Assembly (NCBI GenBank): GCA_946625225.1
Contig: CAMOTA010000001.1
Location: 1 to 64,000, forward strand
Length of the DNA stretch: 64,000 nt
Source of the DNA: UBA9715 sp003452695
GTDB lineage: Bacteria; Actinomycetota; Coriobacteriia; Coriobacteriales; Eggerthellaceae
Direction: 5' to 3'
Shown here piece after piece: positions 45,770 to 54,957 of the stretch. The notes beneath the pieces are model-generated. The model did no database searches. It saw only the letters and a program-made list of their open reading frames with translations, and was not told where the DNA came from. The position numbers and the translations under genes were made by a program. Each line of letters begins with the position of its first letter. Within the stretch, counting starts at the first letter, position 1.

Positions 45770-48700
45770 ATGGCGAGAACAGAAGATTACATACTGGATG
45801 GAACTCCGCGCGATGTTATTGAACGCTATGAATCGTTGAAGGGCCTTGCAGATACGTGCAGCTTCGGCAGCCTCGACGACGATGTGGTGGTGCTCGATAC
45901 CGAGACCACGGGATTGTCGTTCAATCACGACGAGCTCATACAAATTGCCGCAGCGCGAATGAACGGGAAAGACATCGTCGACTGGTATGTCACGTTCGTC
46001 GATCCCGGAAAGTTTCTTACCGAAGACATCATTCACCTTACTGGCATAACAGACGAGCATCTTATCGGAGCTCCGAGTCCCGACGAAGCTCTTCAAGGGC
46101 TTGTCGATTTCGTGGGAAGTTCGCCTGTCGTGGCACATAACGTGTCGTTCGACAAGACCTTCGTTACCGCCCATCCTTCGGGCTATCCACTCTTGCAGAA
46201 CATCTGGATAGATTCTCTCGATTTGTCCAGGATAGCCTTGCCGCGACTCAGGTCCCATCGGCTTATCGACCTGGTGAAGACCTTCGATGCTCCCGTTTCG
46301 ACGCATAGGGCAGATGCCGATGTTTCGGCGACGTGCGTGATATATCGCATACTCCTTGCAGCCATCAGCCAAATGCCCCTTTCGCTTGTGGAGGAAATAG
46401 GCGCAATGGAAAGCCCGGACAACTGGTCAACGGGCTTGGTATTCAAGCAAATGGGCGAATTGATGAAGGGGAGTAGCGTATCCAATTTCAAGGGTGTTTC
46501 ACGTGAAACACCCGCAGATGCACGAACAAATGTATCTGATACGGCCTCGCGCGGTATCTTCTCTCTTCGGGACCTGCGCAAGGGTCGCATACTCTCCCTT
46601 CCTGCCAGAACCGCGAGGAAGGACGCCGCTGCACTCGATTCCGTGCCGCTGTTCCCTTCCAGGGAAGAGGTGGACAGGGCTTTCAGCGAAGAAGGTGTTT
46701 TGGGGCTAATATATGGTGACTACGAGCCCCGCCAAGAGCAGCGCACGATGGCGCAAGCTATCCGCGATGCGTTCGAAGCGTCGGAAAACCTTGTGGTGGA
46801 AGCGGGGACAGGCGTTGGGAAGTCCATGGCCTACCTTGTTCCCTCGGCGCTGTTCGCGCAGAAGAATTCGGTTGCCGTTGGCGTTGCGACGAAGACGAAT
46901 TCCCTTCTCGATCAGCTGGTATATCGCGAATTGCCCGCCTTGGCACATGCATTGGGGCAGGCTTATCCTTCGCAACCGCCTCTTACGTGGGCTCCGTTGA
47001 AGGGGATATCCCATTACCCCTGCCTGAGAAAAGTGGCCAGGATTGTCGAGAACGGCCCGGAAATGAAGGAAGTCCAAGGACGTTACGTTAGCCAAGCGCC
47101 CTCACTTGCCGCCCTGCTTTCCTATATAGAGCAAAGCGAATTCGACGATATGGATTCGCTGAAGATGGATTACCGAGCGCTTCCACGTTGGGCCATAACG
47201 ACCAAGAGCAGCGAGTGCCTCAGGCGAAAATGTCCCTATTTCGGAAAGCTGTGCTTCGTGCATGGGGCGCGCCGGCGCGCGGAAACGGCAGATATCATCG
47301 TAACCAACCATACGCTGCTCTTCTGCGACCTGGAGGCAGAAGGGGGATTGCTTCCCACAGCTCGTCATTGGGTGGTTGACGAGGCCCATGCAACGGAAGA
47401 CGAGGCTCGTCGCTCCTTCGCTTCCACCGTGGATTCGGAGGAAGTAGCTCGACTGGCCGAGCGCGTGGGAACCGCCTCTGCACGCAGGAACGTGTTCGAC
47501 CGCGCCGAAAGGAGCCTGAGCAATTTCGAGGACGGGCAAGTAACCCTATTCCTGGGGCTTCTGGCAAAGGCCAAGGCGGCGGGAAGCGCCTTCGAAGCGG
47601 CTGCCTCGAACTACACCACGCACGTGAAGGATTTGCTGTACTTCGACCCGCTGAAGCGAAACCGCCGCGGGCAATCCTACGAGAACGTGGACATCTGGGT
47701 GAACGCAGAGGTGCGCCAGAGCGCCGTTTTCTGCGATATAGCCGCATTGGCAAAGGAAATGGCGGAGACATCCGACAAGCTCATTGCAGCAGCGGCGGAC
47801 GTTGTGGGCTATCTGGAGGGCATAGACGAAGCAGCTGTTGCCCAGCGCGACATAGCATCCCTTGCAATGGAGCTGAAGGACCTGAGGAACGCAGCGGAAC
47901 TGTTCTTCATGGCAAGTCCGGAGAACTACGCATACCAGGCAAGCCTGCATCGCAAGAAGGACCGCAAAGTCGATAGCATGAAGGCCCTCCCACTCGACGT
48001 GGGTGAGATAATGAACGACACGCTGTTCTCTTCCAGTCATTCGGTTGTGTTCGCATCCGCGACGCTTACCGTGGGGTCTACGTTCGAATCGTTCGAAAAG
48101 GCAATAGGTTTGAACCGGGGCGAGGAATCGCGTGCCCGCGAGCTGGCCCTGCCCTCGAGCTACGATTTCGACAACAACATGATCGTGTACGTGGTGAAGG
48201 ACATGCCCGAGCCGAACGACCCGTCCTACCTCGCCGCGCTGAACGACCTTTTGGTAAAGGTTCATCGTGCGCAACGGGGTTCGATGCTTACCCTATTCAC
48301 CAATCGCAGGGAGATGGAGCGCAGCTTCGATGAGGTGATGCCCCAGCTGAAGGCAGACGATTTGCGTGTGGTTTGCCAGAAATACGGCGTCTCGGTGAAG
48401 GGCCTGAGAGACGATTTCCTGGCCGACGAGCATCTTTCGCTGTTCGCCTTGAAATCGTTCTGGGAGGGCTTCGACGCTCCCGGTGCCACGTTGAAAGGCG
48501 TTATCATCCCCAAGCTCCCCTTCGGCAGACCCACCGATCCGCTGTATCTAGAACGAGCCGCGCGGGACGACCGGGCCTGGTGGCGCTATGTTCTTCCGCA
48601 GGCGGTAATCGAGACGAAGCAGGCGGCGGGCAGGCTCATCCGCAAGGCGGACGACCATGGCGTGCTCATATTGGCCGACAAGCGTCTTGTTACCAAGAGC

Positions 48701-48799
48701 TACGGGAAGATATTCCTCCGTTCGCTGCAAAGCAAGACCGTGCGTTTCTGCACGGTCGACGAAATAGCAACCACGTTGTCGATGCTCAGCGGCTGGTAG
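45770..48799 (+). CDS. DinG-family helicase with N-terminal DnaQ-like 3'-5' exonuclease
   Basis: A 1009-residue fusion. Residues 38-200 form a DEDD exonuclease: VVLDTETTG (Asp43, Glu45), HNVSFDKTFV and HRADADVSATC. The helicase follows: Walker A EAGTGVGKS (near 345), four Cys likely holding a 4Fe-4S cluster (HYPCLRK and ECLRRKCPYFGKLC), the VVDEAHATEDEA box, SATLTVGS and the motif VI-like QAAGRLIRK. The layout resembles Firmicutes DinG/YpvA proteins that join an exonuclease to an XPD-like fold. It is probably a DNA-repair or R-loop/D-loop enzyme. Codons 242-247, in the linker between domains, contain a parS site. Confidence 0.93.
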   Translation: MARTEDYILDGTPRDVIERYESLKGLADTCSFGSLDDDVVVLDTETTGLSFNHDELIQIAAARMNGKDIVDWYVTFVDPGKFLTEDIIHLTGITDEHLIGAPSPDEALQGLVDFVGSSPVVAHNVSFDKTFVTAHPSGYPLLQNIWIDSLDLSRIALPRLRSHRLIDLVKTFDAPVSTHRADADVSATCVIYRILLAAISQMPLSLVEEIGAMESPDNWSTGLVFKQMGELMKGSSVSNFKGVSRETPADARTNVSDTASRGIFSLRDLRKGRILSLPARTARKDAAALDSVPLFPSREEVDRAFSEEGVLGLIYGDYEPRQEQRTMAQAIRDAFEASENLVVEAGTGVGKSMAYLVPSALFAQKNSVAVGVATKTNSLLDQLVYRELPALAHALGQAYPSQPPLTWAPLKGISHYPCLRKVARIVENGPEMKEVQGRYVSQAPSLAALLSYIEQSEFDDMDSLKMDYRALPRWAITTKSSECLRRKCPYFGKLCFVHGARRRAETADIIVTNHTLLFCDLEAEGGLLPTARHWVVDEAHATEDEARRSFASTVDSEEVARLAERVGTASARRNVFDRAERSLSNFEDGQVTLFLGLLAKAKAAGSAFEAAASNYTTHVKDLLYFDPLKRNRRGQSYENVDIWVNAEVRQSAVFCDIAALAKEMAETSDKLIAAAADVVGYLEGIDEAAVAQRDIASLAMELKDLRNAAELFFMASPENYAYQASLHRKKDRKVDSMKALPLDVGEIMNDTLFSSSHSVVFASATLTVGSTFESFEKAIGLNRGEESRARELALPSSYDFDNNMIVYVVKDMPEPNDPSYLAALNDLLVKVHRAQRGSMLTLFTNRREMERSFDEVMPQLKADDLRVVCQKYGVSVKGLRDDFLADEHLSLFALKSFWEGFDAPGATLKGVIIPKLPFGRPTDPLYLERAARDDRAWWRYVLPQAVIETKQAAGRLIRKADDHGVLILADKRLVTKSYGKIFLRSLQSKTVRFCTVDEIATTLSMLSGW
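46495..46510. promoter_or_regulatory. parS site 3, inside the helicase gene
   Basis: A third exact TGTTTCACGTGAAACA, extended to a 20-bp palindrome by GG/CC. It is read as Gly-Val-Ser-Arg-Glu-Thr in the inter-domain linker. Confidence 0.95.
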
Positions 48800-48809
48800 G
48801 AACGATACC

Positions 48810-49943
48810 ATGGCGGGCCCCTTCGACCATTTGCACGTGAAGAGCCATACGGCGGGCTCGTCCAACGAGCTATCGTTCGACGTGTTGGACGCAGCCCGAA
48901 CAGGGCTTGAAGGGAAGGCGGATCGCGCAGGTCTTATTTCCAGGGGCGCGGTTTCCGTTCAAGGCGGTTATCAGGCGGCAGCTGCATCGTCGCTTGCAGA
49001 CAACGGCGAGGTGGCCAGGCGGAAACGGGTCCGTCGCACCCGTTTCCTCGTGGCGGCGGGAGCAATAGGCGCCTTGTGCTTGGTTCTTGCCGGCCTAGCT
49101 GTCAATTCGTGGATGGAATACCAGCAGCAGCGGAGCCTTTTCCGCGATGAAGCGGCATCGCTTGCGGCGGATGCCTCCACTCTTCTAAGCGATATCGGTT
49201 CGTTCGACGCGGTCATGTTCTCTCCTTTCGACGAACAATCGGCGAAAACGTATGCAGGCACGGGTAACGTTGCAAGCGACATGGGCGACCGGGTTGCGGG
49301 TTTGGAAGAGCGCTGCAGAGAACTGTCGGCGCGCGCGTTAGACGACAACGACACGATAGTCGTAAGCCAATTGCAAAACTGCCTGAACAATCTCGCGGCA
49401 GCCTTGTCGGCGGTGGCAGATGCAGCCCGTCTTTCATCCGAGGTGAACAGCGAGGTGAAACGGGCATCCAGCACATGGGACCGCATACTGGAAGCCGACC
49501 AGCAAGCCAGAGCGGCAACCGAGATGGCGAATTCCGCTTACACCGAGGAAAAGACCGTCGCCGCGCAAGAGGCAACGCAGGCGGTGCTCGTCGAAGTTCG
49601 CCAGCTGGAAAGCGAGCTGAACCAGTTGCATTCCCGCTACGAGTCCATCGACCTGCAAGGCCAGCTGTCGTATCTTGCCAGCAGGGAGGAGGCCCTGGAA
49701 CATGGCATAGCAACGGCAGAGGCCCTGCTGGCAGGCGACAGGGCCACTGCGAAAACGGAAAACGAGCGCTATAACCGGGCGGACGAACAGGCTGTGCAGC
49801 GGGCGGCGAAACTGCCCCTTTCCCTGGACGACACCATCCGCAACGGCTTCGTCCAGCAAATGCAGACATACCTGGACCGCTACCAATCCATGAAAACCGA
49901 AGCTGCAATAGCCCTGGAATCGGCGTCCGCGTCTCTGGGTTAA
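48810..49943 (+). CDS. Coiled-coil membrane protein of unknown function
   Basis: A 377-residue protein 10 bp after the helicase gene. Residues 1-75 are polar and probably cytoplasmic, a basic RRKRVRRTR segment precedes one transmembrane helix (about 79-101), and the remaining 275 residues are mostly Ala/Glu/Gln/Leu-rich helices, probably coiled coil outside the membrane. Cysteines are few (two in the helical part: EERCREL, QLQNCLN). No family recognised. The layout resembles division or wall-associated bitopic proteins, but no motif supports that. Confidence 0.75.
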   Translation: MAGPFDHLHVKSHTAGSSNELSFDVLDAARTGLEGKADRAGLISRGAVSVQGGYQAAAASSLADNGEVARRKRVRRTRFLVAAGAIGALCLVLAGLAVNSWMEYQQQRSLFRDEAASLAADASTLLSDIGSFDAVMFSPFDEQSAKTYAGTGNVASDMGDRVAGLEERCRELSARALDDNDTIVVSQLQNCLNNLAAALSAVADAARLSSEVNSEVKRASSTWDRILEADQQARAATEMANSAYTEEKTVAAQEATQAVLVEVRQLESELNQLHSRYESIDLQGQLSYLASREEALEHGIATAEALLAGDRATAKTENERYNRADEQAVQRAAKLPLSLDDTIRNGFVQQMQTYLDRYQSMKTEAAIALESASASLG

Positions 49944-49949
49944 CGAACG

Positions 49950-50046
49950 TGTGTGTCAGGGGGACGTTTCTCTCGACACATTATCCTGATACGCTGGAGC
50001 ACCTGCTCTTCTCTATATGTCGAGAGAAACGTCCCCCTGACACACA
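49950..50046. repeat. 29-bp perfect inverted repeat
   Basis: Arms 49950-49978 and 50018-50046 around a 39-nt centre; the arm contains CAGGGGGACGTTTCTCTCG. It lies directly after the coiled-coil protein gene. The GGGGGACGTT core resembles REP elements that RAYT transposases handle in other bacteria; no RAYT gene is in the window. Confidence 0.8.
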
Positions 50047-50158
50047 AGAGAATAGCGGTTAAGTCGTGATGAATGCGTATTTCACGTAATAATCCCGCCA
50101 ATGGCGTATACTCGAAATACGTATGTTCTGAACTAGCAATTGAATCGAGGCACGCAAC

Positions 50159-53100
50159 ATGGCATCGCTATTGGACCATATAGAATACTTGTCACAAGAG
50201 ATCGGCGCCCATCCTGCCGGCACCGAAGAAGAACAGCAGGCTGCGCTGTACATAGCGGACCAATTCCAGAAAGAGTCTTCGTTCCCGGCGGCTATCGAGG
50301 AATTCACGAGCACGTCGAACCTCGAAGGAGCTCGCGCCATCCTTGCAATCGTAACCCTGGTCGTTTCCGTGCTGGCCATGTTCTTCGGAGTTCTTACCAT
50401 CCCCGCCCTGGTGCTCGCCGCCATCGCGGCCGCCATATATGCGCTGGAAGCGTTCGACAAGCCCATAGTCTCGAAGCTGCTCGCGCGTGGAGCCAGCCAG
50501 AACGTCATCGCCAAGTACCAGCCATTCCACGACGACGAGGGCAAGGGAAGGCGCGGCCGGTCGCACAAGGTGGTATTCGTGGCGCACTACGACACGGGCA
50601 AGGTGGTGTCTCCCCTTGTGAGCAGGATAGAGGGAAGCGGGCTTCCCATCGGCCTTATCGTGGTCGGTGCGATGATAGCGGCAGCGTTCCTCCTGTTCGT
50701 CAGGCTGTTCGCGGGAGGCGGGGGCGCTGCGACGGTAATCCTGAACGTCATAACCGTTATCTGCCTGCTCGTCGTGCTGCTTCCCATCGTGAAGGCGGTA
50801 CTCATGCACATCGCCCCGTATAACGAAGGCGCAAACAACAACGCCTCGGGCGTCGCGGCCTTAATCGAGGTGGCGCGCCGGATAAGCAGCGGAAGCCTGA
50901 GCGAAGAGGACCTTGCCGAGCAAGGTGACGATGTGGTCATTCACGGCGAAGCCGCAGCCCGCGAACGGGGCCTCGTTCCCGAGGGTGCCCAGATCCGCTA
51001 CGAGGCGGAGCAGATAGCCCCGCCCGACGAGATTGGCGAGTACGACGAAGGCGAGCGGCTCCTGTCGGCAAAGGCGGCCATCGCCGCGCTTACAGGACAG
51101 CCCGTGGAACGCAAGATATACGGGTCGGTAGCGGGGAATCTGGTGAATTCCCGTGCAAGCTCCGATGCAGCGGAGCCGATCCCCGCCGTTCCAGCCGAAT
51201 ACGAGCAGGTTTCGGCAGGGCAGGCGTATGAGGAAGACCGCCGCTACGAGCAGCCGGCGAATCCGCCGCAGGCGGCATCGTACTGGCCCGATGTCGAGCC
51301 GCTCTCGTCCGACGAGGTCTATACGACTCCAATAGAGGTGAACAACCCCTATCGCCAAGCTTCCGAAATCGCGCAGGCTGATGCATCCGGTTTCAAGAAC
51401 GCGCCGAGCTGGTTCGTGGCGGCGCAGCGCAATGCAAAGAAACCCGCAGGCGATGCGGGCCCGATTCAGCGTTCGCGCTATACCGAAGCCATAGAATCCG
51501 CCGAACGCGGTGTGGCTCAACGCGAACAAGAGCGTCTGGCGGAAGAGCGCATGCGCGCCGAAGAGGAGCGCCGCGCGCGCGAAGAGGCCGCGCGCGCTGC
51601 AATCGAAGCGGCCCAGATGGAGATATCGGCGGTTTCTGCCTCCGAATCGCAAGAGCATCCCGTCTTCCAGGAACCCACCGAGCGCCCGGCGAAGAAGGCG
51701 CCCGAAGCCGATGTTCCTGTGCAGGAAGAACCGCAACCCGCGCTTGCAGAAAGCGACGAGCGCGACTTGCCGGAAGGGACGCCGGCAGAAGTGCAACGGG
51801 AAGAGCCGGCAGAGCAAGCCGAAGAAGATCCCAGCAAGACCATGGCCCATGCGCCCATCGACATCGAAGAGATCAAACGCGAGCTCGAACAGGAAGATGG
51901 GGATGAGGAAAGCGAGCTGCTTTCCGCGCCCCCGGCGGAGTTCTCCATGCCCTCGCGCCGCTTCGAGCTTCCTTCCATAGAAAACGCGCAGCAAAGCGAC
52001 AAGGTGGCGGAAAACCAGAACCCCTCGAGGTCGGGCTTGCTTCGCCGCCTGCGCACCGACATACCTTCCCTGTCGGGCATCATCCGCTTGCAGGAAGAAG
52101 GAGAGGACGTAAGCCAAAAGTCCGATTCTACGCCCCCTGCTTCCCGCCGCAGCCTTCGCTCGGGGCAGATTCCGGCCATTGCGGGGGAGTCTTCCCCGGT
52201 TGCTTTCCCGCAAGATGCGCCGAATGCCGTCGCAGCGCCTGCGGATGCCGCGGAAGGTGCGGCGGTCGATTACGATATGAGCCCGAACCTCGAAGACATC
52301 GAATTCGCGGAAGCGCCGTCCGAACAGGCTGCACCCGCCCCGCGCGAGCGCACGGCCCCGACGCCTCGCAGGCGTCCGAGCGCTTCGGGCCGTGCTGCGG
52401 CTGCCCGGCAAACTGCGGTGGCAGGCGACTCTGCAGACGTGGACATGCCCGAATCGCGCGCGCAGGGATTGCTCGGCCGCTTCCGCCGCAAGGGCAAGGA
52501 GCAGCTCGAGGAAACCCCCCAGGAATGGCTGAACGTAGACGAAGATTTCAGCGCGCGCGAAGTGGGCCGCAAGCGCGGTGGATGGGAAAGCTTCCGGGAT
52601 GAACAGTACGACGACCAATACGACGATGCGCCCGAACAGGAAGAGGGCCACGCCGGTTCGCGCTGGAACGGCGGCGCCTTCTCGCGCTTGAAGCTGGGCC
52701 ACGTAAGCACCTTGTCCACCAACGAGGAGCCGCAAGACGAGCTACCCGTCGAAGAGCCCGCGCCCGAACCCGTGGAAGAAGATGCGATTGCAGAGGAAAT
52801 CGAGCAGATCTACCATTTCCGCAACCCGCTGTTCAATACCGAGGTCTGGTTCGTCGCAATAGGTTCGGATACCGAGCTGCACGATGGAGCGCGGGCGTTC
52901 GTCGAAGCGCATCGCGACGAGTTGCGGGGATGCATGATCATAGAGGTGGAATCGCTTGGTCTCGGCGAGCTTGCAACGGCTTCCGAAGAAGGGCGCTACC
53001 GCAAGTTGAAGGCGTCTTCGCGCGTGAAGCGCTATATGCGTCAGGCCACGGCGGCAACGGGCATAGCCCCCGGCACCGTAAGCCTTGCAGGTTACGATAG

Positions 53101-53269
53101 CATCACGACGGTAGTTCAGAAATCCGGTTTGCAGGCCATGCACTTGCTGGGCGTGGAAGATGGCAGGCCGGCCTTGAAGGGCAGTGCCGACGACGTCGTC
53201 GAAAACATAGACGAGATGCTGCTCGACGAGAACGTGAACTTCTTGCTCGAACTGGCGAAGCGCGGCTAG
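50159..53269 (+). CDS. M28-peptidase-like membrane protein split by a disordered insert
   Basis: A 1036-residue protein. Residues 1-50 match the start of M28 aminopeptidases (DHIEYLSQEIGAHPAGTEEE). Two hydrophobic hairpins (58-97 and 162-214) flank VVFVAHYDTGK with the zinc-type His143 and Asp145. NEGANNNASGVAALIEVARR follows, where the usual second metal Asp (GADDNASG) is Asn. From about 260 to 880 the chain is Glu/Ala/Pro/Arg-rich and probably disordered. The C-terminal 155 residues resume an M28-like fold (GARAFVEAH, IIEVESLGLG), but the final zinc His before the xPxD-like step is missing (KGSADDVVENID). It is probably an inactive or altered peptidase; its substrate and role are unknown. 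Confidence 0.75.
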   Translation: MASLLDHIEYLSQEIGAHPAGTEEEQQAALYIADQFQKESSFPAAIEEFTSTSNLEGARAILAIVTLVVSVLAMFFGVLTIPALVLAAIAAAIYALEAFDKPIVSKLLARGASQNVIAKYQPFHDDEGKGRRGRSHKVVFVAHYDTGKVVSPLVSRIEGSGLPIGLIVVGAMIAAAFLLFVRLFAGGGGAATVILNVITVICLLVVLLPIVKAVLMHIAPYNEGANNNASGVAALIEVARRISSGSLSEEDLAEQGDDVVIHGEAAARERGLVPEGAQIRYEAEQIAPPDEIGEYDEGERLLSAKAAIAALTGQPVERKIYGSVAGNLVNSRASSDAAEPIPAVPAEYEQVSAGQAYEEDRRYEQPANPPQAASYWPDVEPLSSDEVYTTPIEVNNPYRQASEIAQADASGFKNAPSWFVAAQRNAKKPAGDAGPIQRSRYTEAIESAERGVAQREQERLAEERMRAEEERRAREEAARAAIEAAQMEISAVSASESQEHPVFQEPTERPAKKAPEADVPVQEEPQPALAESDERDLPEGTPAEVQREEPAEQAEEDPSKTMAHAPIDIEEIKRELEQEDGDEESELLSAPPAEFSMPSRRFELPSIENAQQSDKVAENQNPSRSGLLRRLRTDIPSLSGIIRLQEEGEDVSQKSDSTPPASRRSLRSGQIPAIAGESSPVAFPQDAPNAVAAPADAAEGAAVDYDMSPNLEDIEFAEAPSEQAAPAPRERTAPTPRRRPSASGRAAAARQTAVAGDSADVDMPESRAQGLLGRFRRKGKEQLEETPQEWLNVDEDFSAREVGRKRGGWESFRDEQYDDQYDDAPEQEEGHAGSRWNGGAFSRLKLGHVSTLSTNEEPQDELPVEEPAPEPVEEDAIAEEIEQIYHFRNPLFNTEVWFVAIGSDTELHDGARAFVEAHRDELRGCMIIEVESLGLGELATASEEGRYRKLKASSRVKRYMRQATAATGIAPGTVSLAGYDSITTVVQKSGLQAMHLLGVEDGRPALKGSADDVVENIDEMLLDENVNFLLELAKRG

Positions 53270-53288
53270 CCGTCGGCGATGGTGCAAG

Positions 53289-53342
53289 TATAATCGCACT
53301 GGTTCGACCAGAACTGTAGGAGGCCCGGGCAACCGGGCCTCC
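53289..53342 (+). promoter_or_regulatory. TATAAT box and leader hairpin of the small Cys-rich protein gene
   Basis: TATAAT at 53289-53294 without a clear -35, then GGAGGCCCGG-GCAA-CCGGGCCTCC (53319-53342), a 10-bp perfect stem with a GCAA tetraloop. The hairpin may end the M28-like transcript or, if transcription starts at the TATAAT, fold in the leader of the next gene. Confidence 0.5.
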
Positions 53343-53369
53343 ACGTTAGCGGAGGCAGGAGGAAAGAAC

Positions 53370-53573
53370 ATGGCAGACCTTGCAGCGGTAATGGCGAAGC
53401 GCGGGTTCAAGCCGCTTACCGACGAAGACCTTCTCGGCCAAGGCATCGAAGTGGTGAAATGCCGTGCATGCAGCGGCTATGGGAACTGCGGCTACAAGAC
53501 GTTTCGCCTGTACGAGAACAAGCCGTATTCCGTATGCAACCTGCGCATGGAAAAACTGAAGAACGGCGATTAG
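53370..53573 (+). CDS. Small Cys-containing protein
   Basis: A 67-residue protein with a strong AGGAGGAAAG site. Four Cys are arranged as KCRACSGYGNCGYKTFRLYENKPYSVC (C-x2-C-x5-C-x12-C spacing approximately), which suggests a zinc-binding knuckle. No family recognised. It is followed by the 50-bp inverted repeat. Confidence 0.75.
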   Translation: MADLAAVMAKRGFKPLTDEDLLGQGIEVVKCRACSGYGNCGYKTFRLYENKPYSVCNLRMEKLKNGD

Positions 53574-53581
53574 ACGGGCCC

Positions 53582-53796
53582 GTGCGTTTGGCATGCGGCG
53601 GGAGGCCGCGCCCCGAGACGCCCCGCCGAGCTCTCGCGGGCAATGAGGAGCGCAGGCGCAGCGGGAGCGAGGACTGTTTGAGGCCGCGCAGCGGCCGAGT
53701 TCCGCAGCTGCTGCGCCGGAGCGACGAATGCTCTTGCCCGCGCGTGCTCGGCGGGGCGTCTCGGGGCGCGGCCTCCCGCCGCATGCCAAACGCACC
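53582..53796. repeat. 50-bp perfect inverted repeat element
   Basis: Arms 53582-53631 and 53747-53796 (outer end GTGCGTTTGGCATGCGGCGG) are perfect reverse complements. The 115-nt centre keeps partial symmetry (CGCGGGCAA near 53635 against TTGCCCGCG near 53736), so the whole 215 bp could fold into one long hairpin. No coding content. It may be a MITE-like or palindromic mobile element. Confidence 0.85.
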
Positions 53797-53910
53797 GCTC
53801 GCGGGGATACGGCCCCTTCATTAAAGGGTTGTTAACAAAGCGCTGCTACAGTTTGGTTTGAACGTGTTGTAATGGCAGGCGAACGCGCCTGGAGAGCAAA
53901 GGGGAAACAT

Positions 53911-54957
53911 ATGGCATGGAGCAAGGGCATACCCGCAAACCCGGTCGTGGCGGTTGCGGGGGCCACTGGCGCAGTGGGGCAGGAATTCATGAACGTCCTT
54001 CACGACCTGGATTTTCCGGCGAGCGAGGTGCGGGCGTTGGCCAGCGCGCGCTCTGCGGGCAAGGCAATTCCCTTCGGAGGCTGCGGTAGCGTGCAGCCCG
54101 GCGACCTCGTGGTTCAGGAGATGATCCCTGCGGCTTTCGAGGGCGTGGACATTGCGTTGTTCTCGGCGGGAGCAGGCGTTTCCCGCGAAATGCGCCAGGC
54201 GGTGGTGGATGCAGGCGCCGTCATGGTGGACAATTCCAGCGCGTTTCGGATGGAAGACGACGTGCCGCTCGTCGTTCCCGAAGTGAATCCCGAAGATGTG
54301 AGCTGGCACAACGGGGTTATCGCAAACCCCAACTGCACGACCATCATCATGTCGCTGCCTCTGAAGGCGCTGCACGACGTATCGCCGATAAAGCGCGTGG
54401 TCGTGTCGTCGTATCAGGCGGCTTCGGGTGCAGGCGCCCCCGCGATGGCCGAGCTCTACGACCAGACGGCAGAATACCTGGAAGGCAAGCGCGGCGACGA
54501 GCTGACCGTTTCCGCCTTCGCTCACCAGATCGCCTTCAACTGCATTCCCCATATCGACGTCTTCCTGGAAGACGGTTCGACCAAGGAGGAATGGAAGATG
54601 GTGGTGGAAACCAAGAAGATTTTCCATGCCGATATCGCAGTGGCACCTACCTGCGTGCGCGTGCCGTCGCTTCGCTGCCATGCCGAGTCGGTGAACGTGG
54701 AATTCGAAAGTCCCATTGCGCTTGATGATGCGCGGGCAGCCCTTGCCGCTGCGGCGGGGGTGACCGTAATGGACGACCCGGCCAACAACGTCTACCCGAT
54801 GCCCGGCCTGCTCGCCGGCACGGACGACGTGTACGTGGGCAGGCTGCGGACCGACCCGACCATTCCCAATGGCCTGCAGTTCTGGTGCGTGGGTGACCAG
54901 ATCCGCAAGGGCGCGGCCCTGAACGCCGTGCAGATAGCGCAACTCCTGCTGCCGTAA
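53911..54957 (+). CDS. asd: Aspartate-semialdehyde dehydrogenase
   Basis: A 348-residue NADP-dependent enzyme that reduces aspartyl phosphate to the semialdehyde, on the way to DAP, Lys, Thr and Met. The ATG at 53911 has GGGG 6 nt upstream; an upstream GTG-like start would reach into the spacer. Motifs: VAGATGAVGQEF (nucleotide binding), ANPNCTTI with the catalytic Cys, SSYQAASGAG, and VRVPSLRCHAESV with the catalytic-domain Arg and His. Its kinase partner lysC is about 40 kb away. It ends directly at the TTG start of tlyA. Confidence 0.96.
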   Translation: MAWSKGIPANPVVAVAGATGAVGQEFMNVLHDLDFPASEVRALASARSAGKAIPFGGCGSVQPGDLVVQEMIPAAFEGVDIALFSAGAGVSREMRQAVVDAGAVMVDNSSAFRMEDDVPLVVPEVNPEDVSWHNGVIANPNCTTIIMSLPLKALHDVSPIKRVVVSSYQAASGAGAPAMAELYDQTAEYLEGKRGDELTVSAFAHQIAFNCIPHIDVFLEDGSTKEEWKMVVETKKIFHADIAVAPTCVRVPSLRCHAESVNVEFESPIALDDARAALAAAAGVTVMDDPANNVYPMPGLLAGTDDVYVGRLRTDPTIPNGLQFWCVGDQIRKGAALNAVQIAQLLLP

